Assembly (NCBI RefSeq): GCF_001411555.2 | Contig: NC_049901.1 | Coordinates: forward strand, 34,730,838-34,794,837 | From: Juglans regia | Lineage: Eukaryota > Streptophyta > Magnoliopsida > Fagales > Juglandaceae | Reading direction: 5' to 3' | Length of the DNA: 64,000 bases | Part shown: piece after piece, positions 10,998-21,245 of the stretch | Layout: every line of letters starts with the position of its first letter | Numbering within the stretch: the first letter of the stretch is position 1 | Notes under the pieces: generated by a model | Databases searched by the model: none | What the model was told of the DNA's origin: nothing | Seen by the model: the letters and a program-made list of their open reading frames with translations, nothing else | Program-made: the position numbers and the translations under genes

Positions 10998-13108
10998 TGT
11001 GGCGCCCCCGACCCCCATGTAAGGAAACACAGGAATCGAGACGCTAGGATGATGACAACACGGTCACGCATCCCAACTAAAGTGCCAAGTGTGTGTGTAC
11101 ATGCAACGGTGTACAAAACAACGCAGCGGATTAGTCAACTAAGTACCAGAATTTAAATACAATCTAAACATCAGTAAGGTTTAAAAAGTAGTTATACAGT
11201 CATCCAAAATTAAAATACAATACAGTAAAATAAAATAACTAAGCAAGTGATCCCAGATCACTCCTCGGGCGGAGCCGTCTCCACAGGCTCGCCTTCATCC
11301 TACTCATCTGCATCAAAATCTGCGTTACCACAAAATGGTACTGTAGGTAAGTATAACCCAAATAACCACGTAATGAAAATGCATTAATGCAACCAACATG
11401 CATGCATATGAAGAAATATGCATTTTCCTCAAAACATCATTTTCCCAGAAAATGATTTACACAAAAATCCAACAAACATTATTTTCCCAGAAAATAGTTC
11501 ATTAATCCATTATTACCATATGCACCATGATCTCCCCTAGGGACCATCCACACGTCTTGGCTTCGTAGCAATGCCCAGTTCCGCGCCCAGTGCGTTCATG
11601 GCCAAGCACCCACTACGCAACAAGCGATGCCCAGTTCCGCGCCCAGCGCGTTCATGGCCAGACATCCTCTAGTCCCCGCCAGCAGAAGGACCATGGAGTC
11701 GGCACGTGACCATCTCGTCCGATCCCATTGTCGCCCAGCGACAATCCAGGGGATGTCACTTAGTATATTCCGCTCCCGAGTGACCAGAGGAGCTGCACCG
11801 AGATAATACCCCATCTCGGCTTGGGGTCGTGATACACAAGGATCCAAAAATCCTTTCACATGAAAACCTAGTTTTCAATACACGTGAACATGAATGCAGT
11901 ACATGAAAACCCAGTTTTCTTTACAAACATGATCATGCGTGCAATTATGCAATATACATGTACCACACAAATCCCAACCAACAATTACCCACCCAATCAA
12001 TCACACAAACAACTCCAATCACCAATCCATCTGACCCCCATACTCCTCGGACTCAGTCCGGCATGTTCAATGAAATACAGTGAAATGAGTTAGTACAAAA
12101 ATAGATTTAAATCACAAAAGTTCTTTGGGGAAATACTTACAGCACTATATAGCAATTTTTGGAGGATCATGGAGGTGCAAGAAGCGGCAACGCAACAACA
12201 AAACAATGCCAAATGCACTGTGGCCATGGGTCTCAAAGACCCACTTTTAAACGGGAACAAACGAAGACCTGAGATTGATAGGGTAGGGCCTAGGGATGTC
12301 AGTGAAGCTAGTGGTAGTGGTGGTTGGCCGTGGGTGGTGGCGCAATAGGCGGTTGAAGTGCAAAAACACCCAAAACAGAAATAGAGTTGGAAGTGCTTCA
12401 CCGGTGACGGATCGGAGCTCGGGTTGGGTCCAATGGGTTGCTAGGAGGTCGAGGATGATGTGGTGAGAAGATGCTGGCCAATGGTGGTGCGATGGCGGCG
12501 CAGCAGCGGAAAGAGTGCTGCGGCTTGGAGAGGCTCGTGGTGGCTAACGGCGGCACGAGAGGAGCTGAGATCGGAGGGGTAGTGTCGCCGGCCGGTGGGG
12601 AAGCTGCTGGGAGGGGCGGTGAGGTGCACAGCGGCGTGCAACGGTGGCTGGGTGGAGAGGAAGGAAACGCACGGGAGAGAGGGAGGGGATGCATCGTGCA
12701 GGAAGCCAGGGGAAGAAGAAAGAAAAGAAGAAAAAGAAAAGAAAAGAAGAAAGAAAAAGAGAGGAAAGAGAAAATGGAGGGAAAGAAATGAGGTCCAGTC
12801 CTCATATCTTGGGTCACGAAAAATGATCTAACGGAAACAATTTTAAAACAGCAAGTTAAATAAAATAATTTAAACGTAATGATAAAATGAAAATAAAATA
12901 ATTAAATCCAACAATAAATTAATTTAGAATAAAGAGAAATCTAAATGCATAACAATAATTAATATTAAGAAAGCACTTCAAAATAATTTTCACAAAATTA
13001 CAAATCGTAAAAATAAACCCATTAAAAATCTGACAATTTTAAAATAAGAGAATAAATTTTTGAATCCATAAAAATAATTAATTCAATAAAAATACACAAA
13101 AATACGGG
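10998..13108 (-). repeat. 5' LTR of the minus-strand gypsy element
   Basis: This is the most complete family A LTR, about 2.1 kb. It ends at 10998 (minus-strand ...GGGGGCGCCACA) next to the primer binding site. Its start is nibbled: 'AATACGGG' at 13108 should continue to 'GTGTTACA' but changes to unrelated LINE sequence. It contains the GC-rich block near 11570-11800, the purine tract near 12715-12790 and a proline-rich pseudo-frame (12398-12817) that is not a gene. Confidence 0.8.
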
Positions 13109-14583
13109 ATAGGGACTATGAGAAAGACATTCAGGTTGTTGATACAAAGGATGGTACTATAAATGGAAGTAACTTGCCACCAATTTCGACCATTGTAGTG
13201 AAGACTTGTGAACTAAATGCAAATGTAGTGGAGAGTTCAGGTGGGGTTTTGATTTTTTCAGAGAGGGATCCTGGGAAGTCCAATGGGGACAAAGAAACAA
13301 AGAAGAGTCTGTTCACACTGCAGTAGAAGAACAATTGGCCAGTTTGTCGGATGGTGATAAAACGGTTGAATCCATTCACTTGGGTAAGGATGTTTTGATG
13401 ATTCAAAAGTTCCGATTAAAATGAAGAAAAGAGATGAAGACTTGATTTTGAAGGAGCACAGTACTAAACGGGTTGTTACCCAACCATCCAAGTTAAATTT
13501 ATGATTAGTCCAATTTTGTTTTGGAATGTTAAGGGGGATGGTAAGTCTAGAGGCAGATCAAAGAAACTTGTTAGAAAACATAAGTCAAAAGTATTTGCTA
13601 TTGTTGAGCCATTTTCTACTATTGTTGAGTCTCAATTATGATGTTTATATTTCGAATGAGGTATCAGAAGGCAAGATTTGGATTTCGTGGATGCAAGAGG
13701 TAAGAGTTAGTGTTCAAACTGTGAGTAATCAACACATTACTGTCATTTTTTCTGATGGTTTGGTCGAGTGCAAGGTATCTTTTGTTTATGCAAAATGTAT
13801 TTATGAGTAGAGATGACTACTTTGGACAAATTTGGAGAGGGACGGCATTTCTAATATCCCTTGGCCAATCATGAGGGATTCTAATACTATTGCTAATTAT
13901 ACTAAAAGAACAGGTAGGAGGCCTCGATCTATGGTAGCTATGGAAGACTTTAATACCTAGATTCATACTTGTGGCTTGATTGAAATGAAGTTCCAAGGCA
14001 AGAGTTTTTCTCGGTGTAATGGGTAGCATGGACTTGCTCGTAGTTGGGCCTGGTTGGATCACTCATTGATGGATAAGAATATTTTGAATTATTTCTCGGA
14101 TTCCTCCATTCGTTAGTTACCTTGTTCTACATATGATTATGCATCAATGGTTATATCTTTGTCTCACAATGTTACATTTTCTGGTCTGTCTCCTTTTCGA
14201 TTTCAACAAATGTGGGTGGATCATCTAGATTTTAGTTGATGCGTAAAGGACTCATGGGATCAAGAGGCGTTCGGTAATGGACTCACGAAGGTTGTGTTCA
14301 AACTAATACATCTTAAGTTGGTTCTCAAAGCTTGGAAAAAATTAGTTATTGGATGGACGGAGCAGCATATTCACGAGTTGGAGATTTGATAGAAGAGTTA
14401 GAGTCTCGTTTGTAGGGAGTGCTATGGAGAGGATATTGAGCAGGATTTCATTGCTTCGAAGCTTGAGCTCCATACTTGGGAAAAAAGAGAAGAGTATCAA
14501 TTGGCTCTATGTGCTAAGGTTCGTTGGCTGAAGCAAGGAAATCAAAATTCTTGTTATTTTCATACTTTGCTTAAAAGGAGAAA
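13109..14583 (+). pseudogene. decayed LINE (L1-type), endonuclease part
   Basis: Translating the plus strand with frameshifts gives a plant L1-type order. An ORF1-like tail comes first, then an ORF2 start (ISPILFWNVKG, about 13503), then the endonuclease region (KLVRKHKSKVFAIVEP, GKIWISWMQEV). Next come LSHNVTF..SPFRFQQMWVDH (about 14160-14225), WTEQHIHELE (about 14355) and the linker KVRWLKQGNQNSCYFHTLLKRR (14517-14582) that precedes the reverse transcriptase. There are many stops and frameshifts. The copy ends at the N gap, so the reverse transcriptase may lie beyond it. It is a different, older LINE lineage from those at 35300, 44767 and 55225. Confidence 0.75.
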
Positions 14584-14683
14584 NNNNNNNNNNNNNNNNN
14601 NNNNNNNNNNNNNNNNNNNNNNNNNNNNNNNNNNNNNNNNNNNNNNNNNNNNNNNNNNNNNNNNNNNNNNNNNNNNNNNNNNN
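14584..14683. other. scaffold gap of exactly 100 N
   Basis: A run of 100 undetermined bases, the usual placeholder for a gap of unknown size. It separates a plus-strand LINE from a minus-strand host gene, and the missing sequence must hold the rest of both. Confidence 0.98.
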
Positions 14684-14728
14684 ATAAAGATCCAACCAAA
14701 AAAATAAAGAGACAAAAAGGATAATTAC

Positions 14729-15204
14729 CGATTGACGAAACACGTTGAGAAGCCTTTTCAAGAGGGAGCTAGAGATGCCTAGGACGTTTTGGTAATTCCG
14801 CCCGACCCAATCCGCCCTATCTTCCCCCGAGTCCGTCCGGATCAAATCCCCCAGGCGTCTCAGCAGCTCGTTCGCGTCCGTAATGGCTCCGTACAGATCG
14901 TCATAGCTAACTTCCCTCCATGCGTAGTTCTTAACGTAGTCCCAGCCCACCGACCACGTGAACCCCCATAACCCCAGCCCCAGACCGCCTCGAGCTGTTC
15001 GGCAATGTCCTTGGCCCGACGCGAGCCCGTAAAGTCTCCCCGGGAGGCACGCAGGTTGGCCACTCGTGTCGTGAGAGATTGGGCGAGGGACACGAAGGTC
15101 CGGTACTGTGAGTAGGAGAGGGAGTGCGAGGGTTTTGGCGCGGTCGTCAGGAAGAGGAGGAGGAAGGTGAGGAGGAAGCGAGAGGTTGCGGCGGTTTTGG
15201 CCAT
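14729..15204 (-). CDS. secreted plant protein of unknown function, exon 1, frameshifted
   Basis: The minus-strand frame starts at ATG 15204-15202. It opens with a clear signal peptide (MAKTAATSR, then FLLTFLLLFLTTA, likely cut after PSHS near residue 28), followed by LSYSQYRTFVSLAQSLTTRVANLRASRGDFTGSRRAKDIAEQ in pieces. After QLE the frame slips near 14991. The next frame continues sensibly as GLGLWGFTWSVGWDYVKNYAWREVSYDDLYGAI, then RRLGDLIR and WVGRNYQNVLGISSSLLKRLL. A single lost base explains it. The exon ends in FRQS with a good donor (CGTCAATCG|GTAATT, exon end 14729); the rest lies in or beyond the gap. I recall a plant-wide family of small uncharacterised secreted proteins with this SYSQY...TRVANLRA...WDYVKNYAWR layout, but no function. 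The frameshift could be a sequencing error next to the gap or a true mutation. Confidence 0.65.
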
Positions 15205-15818
15205 CGCATTTGGTACTGATCTAACGGCTGAGAGAGGGATTTAAAATGGGAACGGGAGCTTAACCGGCTTTTCGAGGAACAACTTCTGCTTTAAAAATAA
15301 ATAAATAAATAAATAAAATTCTAGTCACAAGCTCCATATTCTGTATATCTATTTAAAAATATATCATTTTATTTTTTTATCTACGTAATAAAAATGATTC
15401 CAGATATGTTTATAAATAAAATAGAATAAAAATATAAAATGACATATTTTTAAATGAGTGTGTAGAGTATGAAACTTATGAGTAACACTATTCAATAAAT
15501 AAATAAAACAAATAAAAATGTATCGTTCAGTTTGAGGCATGCATGGTAATTAATCATGCTGTATACGCGTTTTCATACCGTCCAGGTCTATCAACGATAA
15601 TATCATAAATAAGGAAGGCATCTTTTGCCAAAGAGAATAACTTCTCACTAGGGCATCCTGTAAGTGTATAACAACGGAAACCAATAGATGAAAGTCACGT
15701 AAGGGCTATATCTTCAATCTTGGTGCGCCGCACTGTAGGGGAACCCATTGATCTGTCGAGACCACCCCTCCCCAACCCCCTCTCTCTCTCTCTCTCTCTG
15801 AAAACCCCCCTTCCCCAC
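15205..15818. other. 5' flank of the secreted-protein gene
   Basis: On the minus strand a 'CATTTTAAATCCC' box lies about 40 bp upstream of the ATG and could be TATA-like, but I cannot prove it. A short (AAAT)n run is at about 15294-15317. A (TC)n microsatellite lies at about 15779-15799. No further gene is seen. Confidence 0.35.
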
Positions 15819-15866
15819 GCCGAGTTCATCAAGGTCAACCAGGCCACCCTTTTCGATCTTATCCTG
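15819..15866 (+). pseudogene. SKP1-like exon scrap
   Basis: The plus strand reads AEFIKVNQATLFDLIL, very close to the conserved part of plant SKP1/ASK proteins, the F-box adaptors of SCF ubiquitin ligases. The match stops at ...CTTATCCTG|GTCC. I recall an intron at this point (before AANYLNIK) in plant SKP1 genes, so this looks like the end of exon 1 with a damaged donor. Upstream residues do not match SKP1. It is only 16 codons, so chance is possible but unlikely. Confidence 0.45.
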
Positions 15867-16687
15867 GTCCGCATTAATTTTCAAAAAGAAAATTAGAAAT
15901 GAAAAAACTTCAACCAGCAACTTCATCGATGATCCCAGGCACTCCATCATCAATACCATCATCGTCGTCCTCTCTTGAAGCTTGGAATTGTCCCATACTT
16001 GTTTTTGCGCAACAGTGTGCAGGGCTTGGTTTGATAATTTGGAGCTTAAGAGCATTGGCAATGTCCAAAGTCTAAAATTTGGCTAAAATGTTAACTTTTG
16101 GCTGTATAATTAACTTTTGACTAGGTGAGTTCATATTGGACTAGCTATGTTAAAGTGAAAATAATAATATAATATTATATATTTTAATAATATTTGACAA
16201 TTTTTTTTTTATATATTTTACAAATACACTTCATATATTTTAATAAACCAACTACTTAGTATTAGCTAAAAAAAAACAAAAAAACAAACCAAAGCTTTGT
16301 CGAGTGGAGATTCACAAATTCATGATCTCATTTTGCGTCATGTGATGAATGATGCACCTCATATAATTTTCTAAGACTTGTGATACAATCATAACATCCC
16401 ATGACTCTGCTTCCATCAGCATAGATCCTAAGACTATGGCCTAAAGATGGCCCAAATCACAATGGAACCCAAAAATAGCACAAGATCCACCAACTTAATT
16501 AGCAAGACACGACAACACCTCTAAATTCAAGATTCCAAATTCAAGTCCAGCACACGGCACCAACAATCCATAACATCCCTCTTTATATACCAAAAGAGTC
16601 AAAAAAGTTACCAAAACAGTCCACAAATTATCAACACAGTTCAGTTTCTAATACAAAGATAATATCCACAGTCTAAGCATTTAGTTG

Positions 16688-17690
16688 CTACACAGCCACA
16701 TATTTATCCAGCCCACATGTGGCTGGGCAGCCACTTTGCATGGCATTCATGCCACATAGATCTAACATCATCATCTTTAGTTCAAACTTCTTATTCTCTA
16801 GTTCAAACTTCTTCTTCTTTAGTTCAAATATTTTCTCGCTTTTTTGGTCTACCTTCAACATAGCATTTCTCCACTCTTCCATGGTCGTCACTCTATCCAC
16901 GGTCATTTTAGCTAACGCAATTTTGATCTCTACCTCTTTGCCTTCCATCAACTTCCGCTTCCTCTCCCTTTATTTCTCAGCTTTTTTGTTTGGAAGTCTC
17001 TCAGCAAGAATCTCCAGGTCCTCCTCAGCTAAATCAACAGTAACTTCACCAACATCTTTTTCTTGTGGCCTTCTCTTCTTACCAAAGGTGGATATGTGTT
17101 GCTACCATTTTTATTGGTGTCAGAGCTCCATTGTGAAATTAGACCTTACCATCTCTTTGTACAACATCTTTGCCTTCTCAATCTACAAAGGTGAAGGAAT
17201 ATTTGTTAGTTCATAAATAAGCTCAACATAATTGCATGATTAAAAGAAAATGATACATACATTGTATTGCTCGGTTGCATCACTGGGATGCAATGACTCT
17301 ACCTATGTTATATATGTACAGAACTTATTTGTCTATTTTTTAATTGTAGACTATCGATTCGTCAAAGAGCCCTCAGAACGGTTGGCAATGTTTCATTTTT
17401 TATATTCATAATAAAACGTGGTAATTCTTTCCCACATTTAAATGGACTTTTGATCAGTACCCTTTATCGCATCGATGTTAATGTTGAGCCAAACTGAGAC
17501 GAGGAGGTTATCCTCATTTACAGTGAAAGATGCATATCTTTGAACTTTTTTTGAAGGATGCATCTTTTCACCGTCATTGAGGGTTGTTTGCATCACAACA
17601 TTAGAATGTTGCGTTGGGGTGCTCTTACAACCTCCTCCTCCACTTTGTAAGAGAGTGGTGAAAAATGGGTCATCATCAAATGTGTGTCCA
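16688..17690 (-). pseudogene. PIF/Harbinger ORF1 (Myb/SANT-like, NAM-associated C-terminus), dead
   Basis: The minus strand from about 17690 reads DGHTFDDDPFFTTLL, then the Myb/SANT-like domain: SFTVNEDNLLVSVWLNI, NIDAIKGTDQKSI, MWERITTFYYEYKK and NRSEGSLTNR. It goes on with TNKFC and VESLHPSDATEQYN. Further down are KKRRPQEKDVGEV and DLAEEDLEILAERLP, then the Lys/Glu-rich C-terminal helix (EEWRNAMLKVDQKSEKIFEL, then LDLCGMNAM) ending near 16688. This is the DNA-binding partner encoded beside Harbinger transposase, often misnamed 'glutathione S-transferase T3-like' in plant annotations. At least five stops interrupt it, several of them TAG where the family has Trp, and a frame change lies near 17100-17250. 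It is not functional. Confidence 0.8.
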
Positions 17691-17699
17691 TCCTTGAAA

Positions 17700-19551
17700 A
17701 AGATTAAAGTTTCAAGGAGTCAGTAAAGTTACCCAATATAAGTCCAAATTCACAAAATTCCAGCACATTCACAAGATTCAAGCTCCAGTTGCCTTGGTTT
17801 TTAAAAGTAATTTGTTTTTAAAAGTTAAGTGAGAGGACAAATGCAAAGCAAATATAAATGCATATCAATTACCTTGCAAACCAACAAAATAGCTTAATAT
17901 ACTCTACTTTGATTTTCCAGAAATGATAGATATAACAGATAATTGAACTAATTGGAAGGCAACCAATAAACAACAACCAAATAGCAACTACCATTTTATG
18001 CTTGACCAATCAGAAAGATGACTCAGTTTCACTCCAACTTGAATTAAACAAATATAAAAAATGAAGTAGGTAAATGTTGATTAGAAAGAGGACCAAACAC
18101 CCATAGCAGGATAAAACCATAGCCAACATAGGAACTCCATATAGAGCTACCATGAAAAACTAGTTCTTTTATTTTTACCTTCTTTTTGTTTCTTTACATA
18201 TCCAGAGTCATGGGAGATAAATATTTGTTAGTTCCTAAGATTTTATTAAGAACAAATCAGCCAAAAAAACTCGTATGTGAGAATATTGTATGAAAGCATA
18301 GTGCATGACAAATACTAATATAATAAGAACTTCACCAGATTGCAAAATGTGATTGAGAAGTATTTAATACACGAGTATCTCAACCAAAGGAAGCAAATTG
18401 AGAAGAATATTAAACGGATAATAAATTGGTCGAGCATAGATATTAAATAGAAAGGTATATTAAAGTAAAGTTCAGATATAAATACTTTTCTGTATTTTCG
18501 ATAACAATTATCAAAGATTCATAAGAAGCAAATTCAAAACTACACATGTTGAGATGAATGGAAGATGAAGTTATAAACGCACAATAAACAAATGCAAAGC
18601 ATAACTCATGGTCTGTTTCCATAGCAAGTCACAATGAAGCATAACATTTGTGAGAGAAACCCAACAAAGTGACAATGACCTCATGAACTCGTGCCTTGCA
18701 ACAGAGTTTTCTGTCTGTTTAGTAATGTTTGCAGAAAGAAACCCAATAGCACAATCATCCCAAATTCATTTGATTATTTGAGTACTAAAACAAGCTGTGA
18801 AAATCAATAAAAATCCCAATCTTCCGCGCATTTAATGGAAGCAGGAGGCCAACAATATTTGATCACAAATACATAAAAACCAAATATATATATATATATA
18901 TAATAATTACCACCTCCACCTTCTTCAAAGCTCAGAGAGTAAAGAAAATTTGTTGAAAGGAACGTGAGAAGAGAACTCGTAAGAAGAAATGAGATTTAAT
19001 GCTAACCAAGATACGAAAATCATCGCCTTTTCATTCGAAAATATAAAATGAAGAAAATGGGGCAAGTGAGGTAACCACAAAGATGGAGAGAGAGAGAAAG
19101 AACCCCAAATATACAAAAAAACATAGATAAAATATTTGAAAATAATATGAAATTGAAGAACCTTCTGGACTATTCGTTTGAGAGAACGAAGACGACTGCT
19201 GGAAAGAAGGGGACACTTGCGGGTTAGGGAAGAGCGACGTCTCTCGGCAAGAATGGGGCTGAAGAAGAAAAAGGCGAATAAGAGAAGGGAGTTTCGGGAG
19301 AAAGAAAGAAAAGAAAGATGAAATGGAGGGTTTTGGGGATGAAGACAGAGAAAAACAGAGGGAAAGAGTGAGCGGCAGCTAGAGAAATGATAAAATAATA
19401 TTTTGGTCCATGTACAGTACCTCGCCAGATATGGAGAGGAGCTAAGATATACTGTAGGATAAATGTCAAACTTGGGAAGTTTAGCTAGGCCAATCCAGAT
19501 GTTTTTTCTCACATTTGCTTTTAATTTGGACTTGGATTGGCAAATGGCTAG
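17700..19551. other. non-coding part of the Harbinger element
   Basis: About 1.85 kb of AT-rich sequence with a short (AT)n run at about 18886-18902. The minus-strand frame 19572-18925 is low-complexity (Phe/Ser/Leu) and probably represents leader sequence upstream of ORF1. No transposase motif was recognised. Confidence 0.5.
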
Positions 19552-20549
19552 GACATTGCTAGGCCTGCACACCGAACCGCCCGAGCCAAATTTGGGGCCG
19601 ACCCGACCCGACCCGCATAAAATTATGACTAAGAGTGACCCGATCCGACCCGTAAACTTCGGATCGGGTCGAACCCGTTCTTCTTCTCATCTTTCGTTCT
19701 GCCATGCATATTGGATATTTGGAGGGCAAAAACTAAAAAGACCCATTCTGGATCTCATGCCTCTGTCTTATTCATGGATCACCAAGCCTTGCTATGTTTT
19801 AAACAAACTGGTCAACAAGCCGTGTTTGACGGAATTTGATTGAACGATTGTGACGAGAGAACAAGTGTTCGAATTCTTCACCAGAGAGACAGAGAGAATG
19901 AAAATAATGGGGGAAATTGATGAGAAAATAATAATAACATGAGAAAAAGAAAGAAATCCAATTAGTACCGATTTGTTAGTTTTGATTAACTCAAAAAAAA
20001 AAAAAAGGAAGAAAAGAAAACAAGTTCGTGGAGAGGAAGAAAACCCATTAGAATGATCCTTGCCATCTATTCTACTCAAATCCCACACTTGTACGAACAG
20101 AGATATGAAGGAAAAATCAATACCCTAAGATAGCGATGAGGACTCCACGTTCGTCGTATTCTGGGTGAGCCTCGATGAAGCAATCGGTGGAAATCTCTTT
20201 CTTGGGCATGAGGGAGGCCAGGAAAGTGGACTTAGTCAGCTTGAAACTACACAGACAGCCATTGTCGTCACTGCCAATCCAACTCTACTCTACCTTTCTT
20301 GGTCTTCTTCTACCTCTGCTGACTTTCCTAACAATGACAGACAGAAATGGTGGGGAAGGAGAGCGAACGAGGTGAGGGCTTGACTTGGTCCATTCACAGA
20401 CCCAATGTCACATTCGGGTGATCGGTTTCGACCGATGTTGGGTGTATTAAACCCGTGAACCGATGAACTCGATTTTAGTCAGGTGGGCTCATGTCGGGTC
20501 TTTCGGATTGATCGAGTCTGGGCTTTTTATGCATAGCCCTAGACATTGC
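19552..20549. mobile_element. non-autonomous hAT element carrying a gene fragment
   Basis: The element spans 19560-20541 (982 bp). It starts TAGGCCTGCA and ends TGCATAGCCCTA, an imperfect inverted repeat, and is flanked by a perfect 8-bp duplication GACATTGC (19552-19559 and 20542-20549). Subterminal 'GACCCGACCCGACCCG' motifs (about 19600) are typical of plant hAT elements. The middle holds a fragment of tripeptidyl-peptidase II and no transposase. Confidence 0.85.
20125..20275 (-). pseudogene. TPP2: tripeptidyl-peptidase II exon 1 fragment captured in hAT
   Basis: The minus strand reads GSDDNGCLCSFKLTKST, FLASLMPKKEI, STDCF and EAHPEYDERGVLIAI. This closely follows the N-terminal region of plant tripeptidyl-peptidase II, a giant cytosolic subtilisin-type serine peptidase, just before its catalytic Asp motif. 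The similarity ends at TTAGGGTATTG, which looks like an exon/intron border, and the sequence to about 19800 is then probably intron 1. No in-frame stop lies in these 50 codons, but the catalytic domain is absent. The upstream stretch to about 20390 (minus strand) may be parental 5' UTR. The assignment rests on my memory of the family's N-terminus. Confidence 0.7.
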
Positions 20550-20560
20550 CAATGCTCTAA

Positions 20561-20932
20561 AGGAACGGTGAAGTTTTGCTAAATGCCACCTCTTCTTTAC
20601 TTCTAGAGTTTATGTGAGATCAAATAAACCATTCCCGATTTTTACTATTCATATTTTATTCTTTAGGATGTTGTTTTAACAAGTAAATTATACGCCTAAT
20701 TATCTACAAGTTGTACTCTTGCAATTGGATACATGTCTAAAGCCAATTGTTGATGGCTCATAGAATTTGTATAGCCAGCGTGCTTGCAAAAGGGAAGCAT
20801 AGGTTTGGATTGATTGTGAAGGAGAGAGGGGGGGATTCCTAAAGGGGAGTGGGGCTAGGGTTCAATTCGAGAGAGGGGGGTTCGTGAAGGAGAGGGAATG
20901 AGAGAGAGAAAAGGTTAGGGTTCGCCGGTTCA

Positions 20933-20977
<45 letters not shown>

Positions 20978-20995
20978 AGGGGGTTGGGTCTCGAA
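20561..20995. repeat. flank with (GA)n microsatellite
   Basis: There is no gene. A (GA)n run occupies 20936-20971, followed by a G run. Confidence 0.6.
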
Positions 20996-21245
20996 CTCAG
21001 ACTTAATCTTTGAAGTTCCTCTGTCGTGCACCCCACTACCCAGAACATGTATGGTTAGAAGCGACTGCCTTTGCCAAAACATGGGCAACAACATTAATCT
21101 CTCTTCTAACATGGTTTACAGACCACTTGGTGAAACTCCTAAACTTCTCCTTGATTTCATTCACAAACATACCAGCACTTGTCCATGATTCTTGCATTAC
21201 TAATAGCATTGATAACCTCTAGAGAATCACCCTCTAAAATAATAT
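20996..21245 (-). pseudogene. LINE RNase H domain scrap
   Basis: The minus strand reads IILEGDSLEVINAISNARI, then after one frameshift FVNEIKEKFRSFTKWSVNHV and RREINVVAHVLAKAVA. This is the C-terminal RNase H-like (RVT_3) domain found at the end of plant LINE ORF2 and in derived 'reverse transcriptase-like' proteins. It abuts the resistance-gene remnant at about 21245 and the GA microsatellite on the other side. Confidence 0.6.

Larger units (their letters stand above)
5509..13108 (-). mobile_element. Ty3/gypsy element, chromovirus (Tekay-like), degenerate
   Basis: On the minus strand the order is 5' LTR (13108-10998), primer binding site (10995-10984), about 2.5 kb of non-coding DNA, integrase with chromodomain-like tail (8465-7245), polypurine tract (about 7148-7136) and 3' LTR (7135-5509, truncated). 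The LTR start TGTAACACC, the iMet primer site and the 'TTTCGAGGACAAAATTTT' sequence before the polypurine tract are hallmarks of the Tekay group of plant chromoviruses. No gag, protease, reverse transcriptase or RNase H remains, so the element cannot move on its own. Both outer ends are damaged: the 5' LTR loses its first bases where a LINE begins at 13109, and the 3' LTR stops at the inverted copy. No target duplication can be read. Confidence 0.75.
16047..20560 (-). mobile_element. PIF/Harbinger element with a hAT insertion in its right end
   Basis: The left terminal inverted repeat is GAGCATTGGCAATGTCC at 16050-16066. The right one reads GGACATTGC (19551-19559), then an inserted hAT, then CAATGCTC (20550-20557). 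Flanking TAA at 16047-16049 and 20558-20560 is the 3-bp target duplication typical of PIF/Harbinger. Without the hAT the element is about 3.5 kb. It contains a decayed Myb/SANT ORF1 gene but I find no DDE transposase, so it is non-autonomous. Confidence 0.85.

Noticed and set aside
15714..16061. 115-codon minus-strand frame
   Set aside because: Runs through a TC microsatellite and antisense to the SKP1-like scrap; no family match.
18925..19572. 215-codon minus-strand frame
   Set aside because: Low-complexity Phe/Ser/Leu, spans a Harbinger/hAT border, and matches no family.
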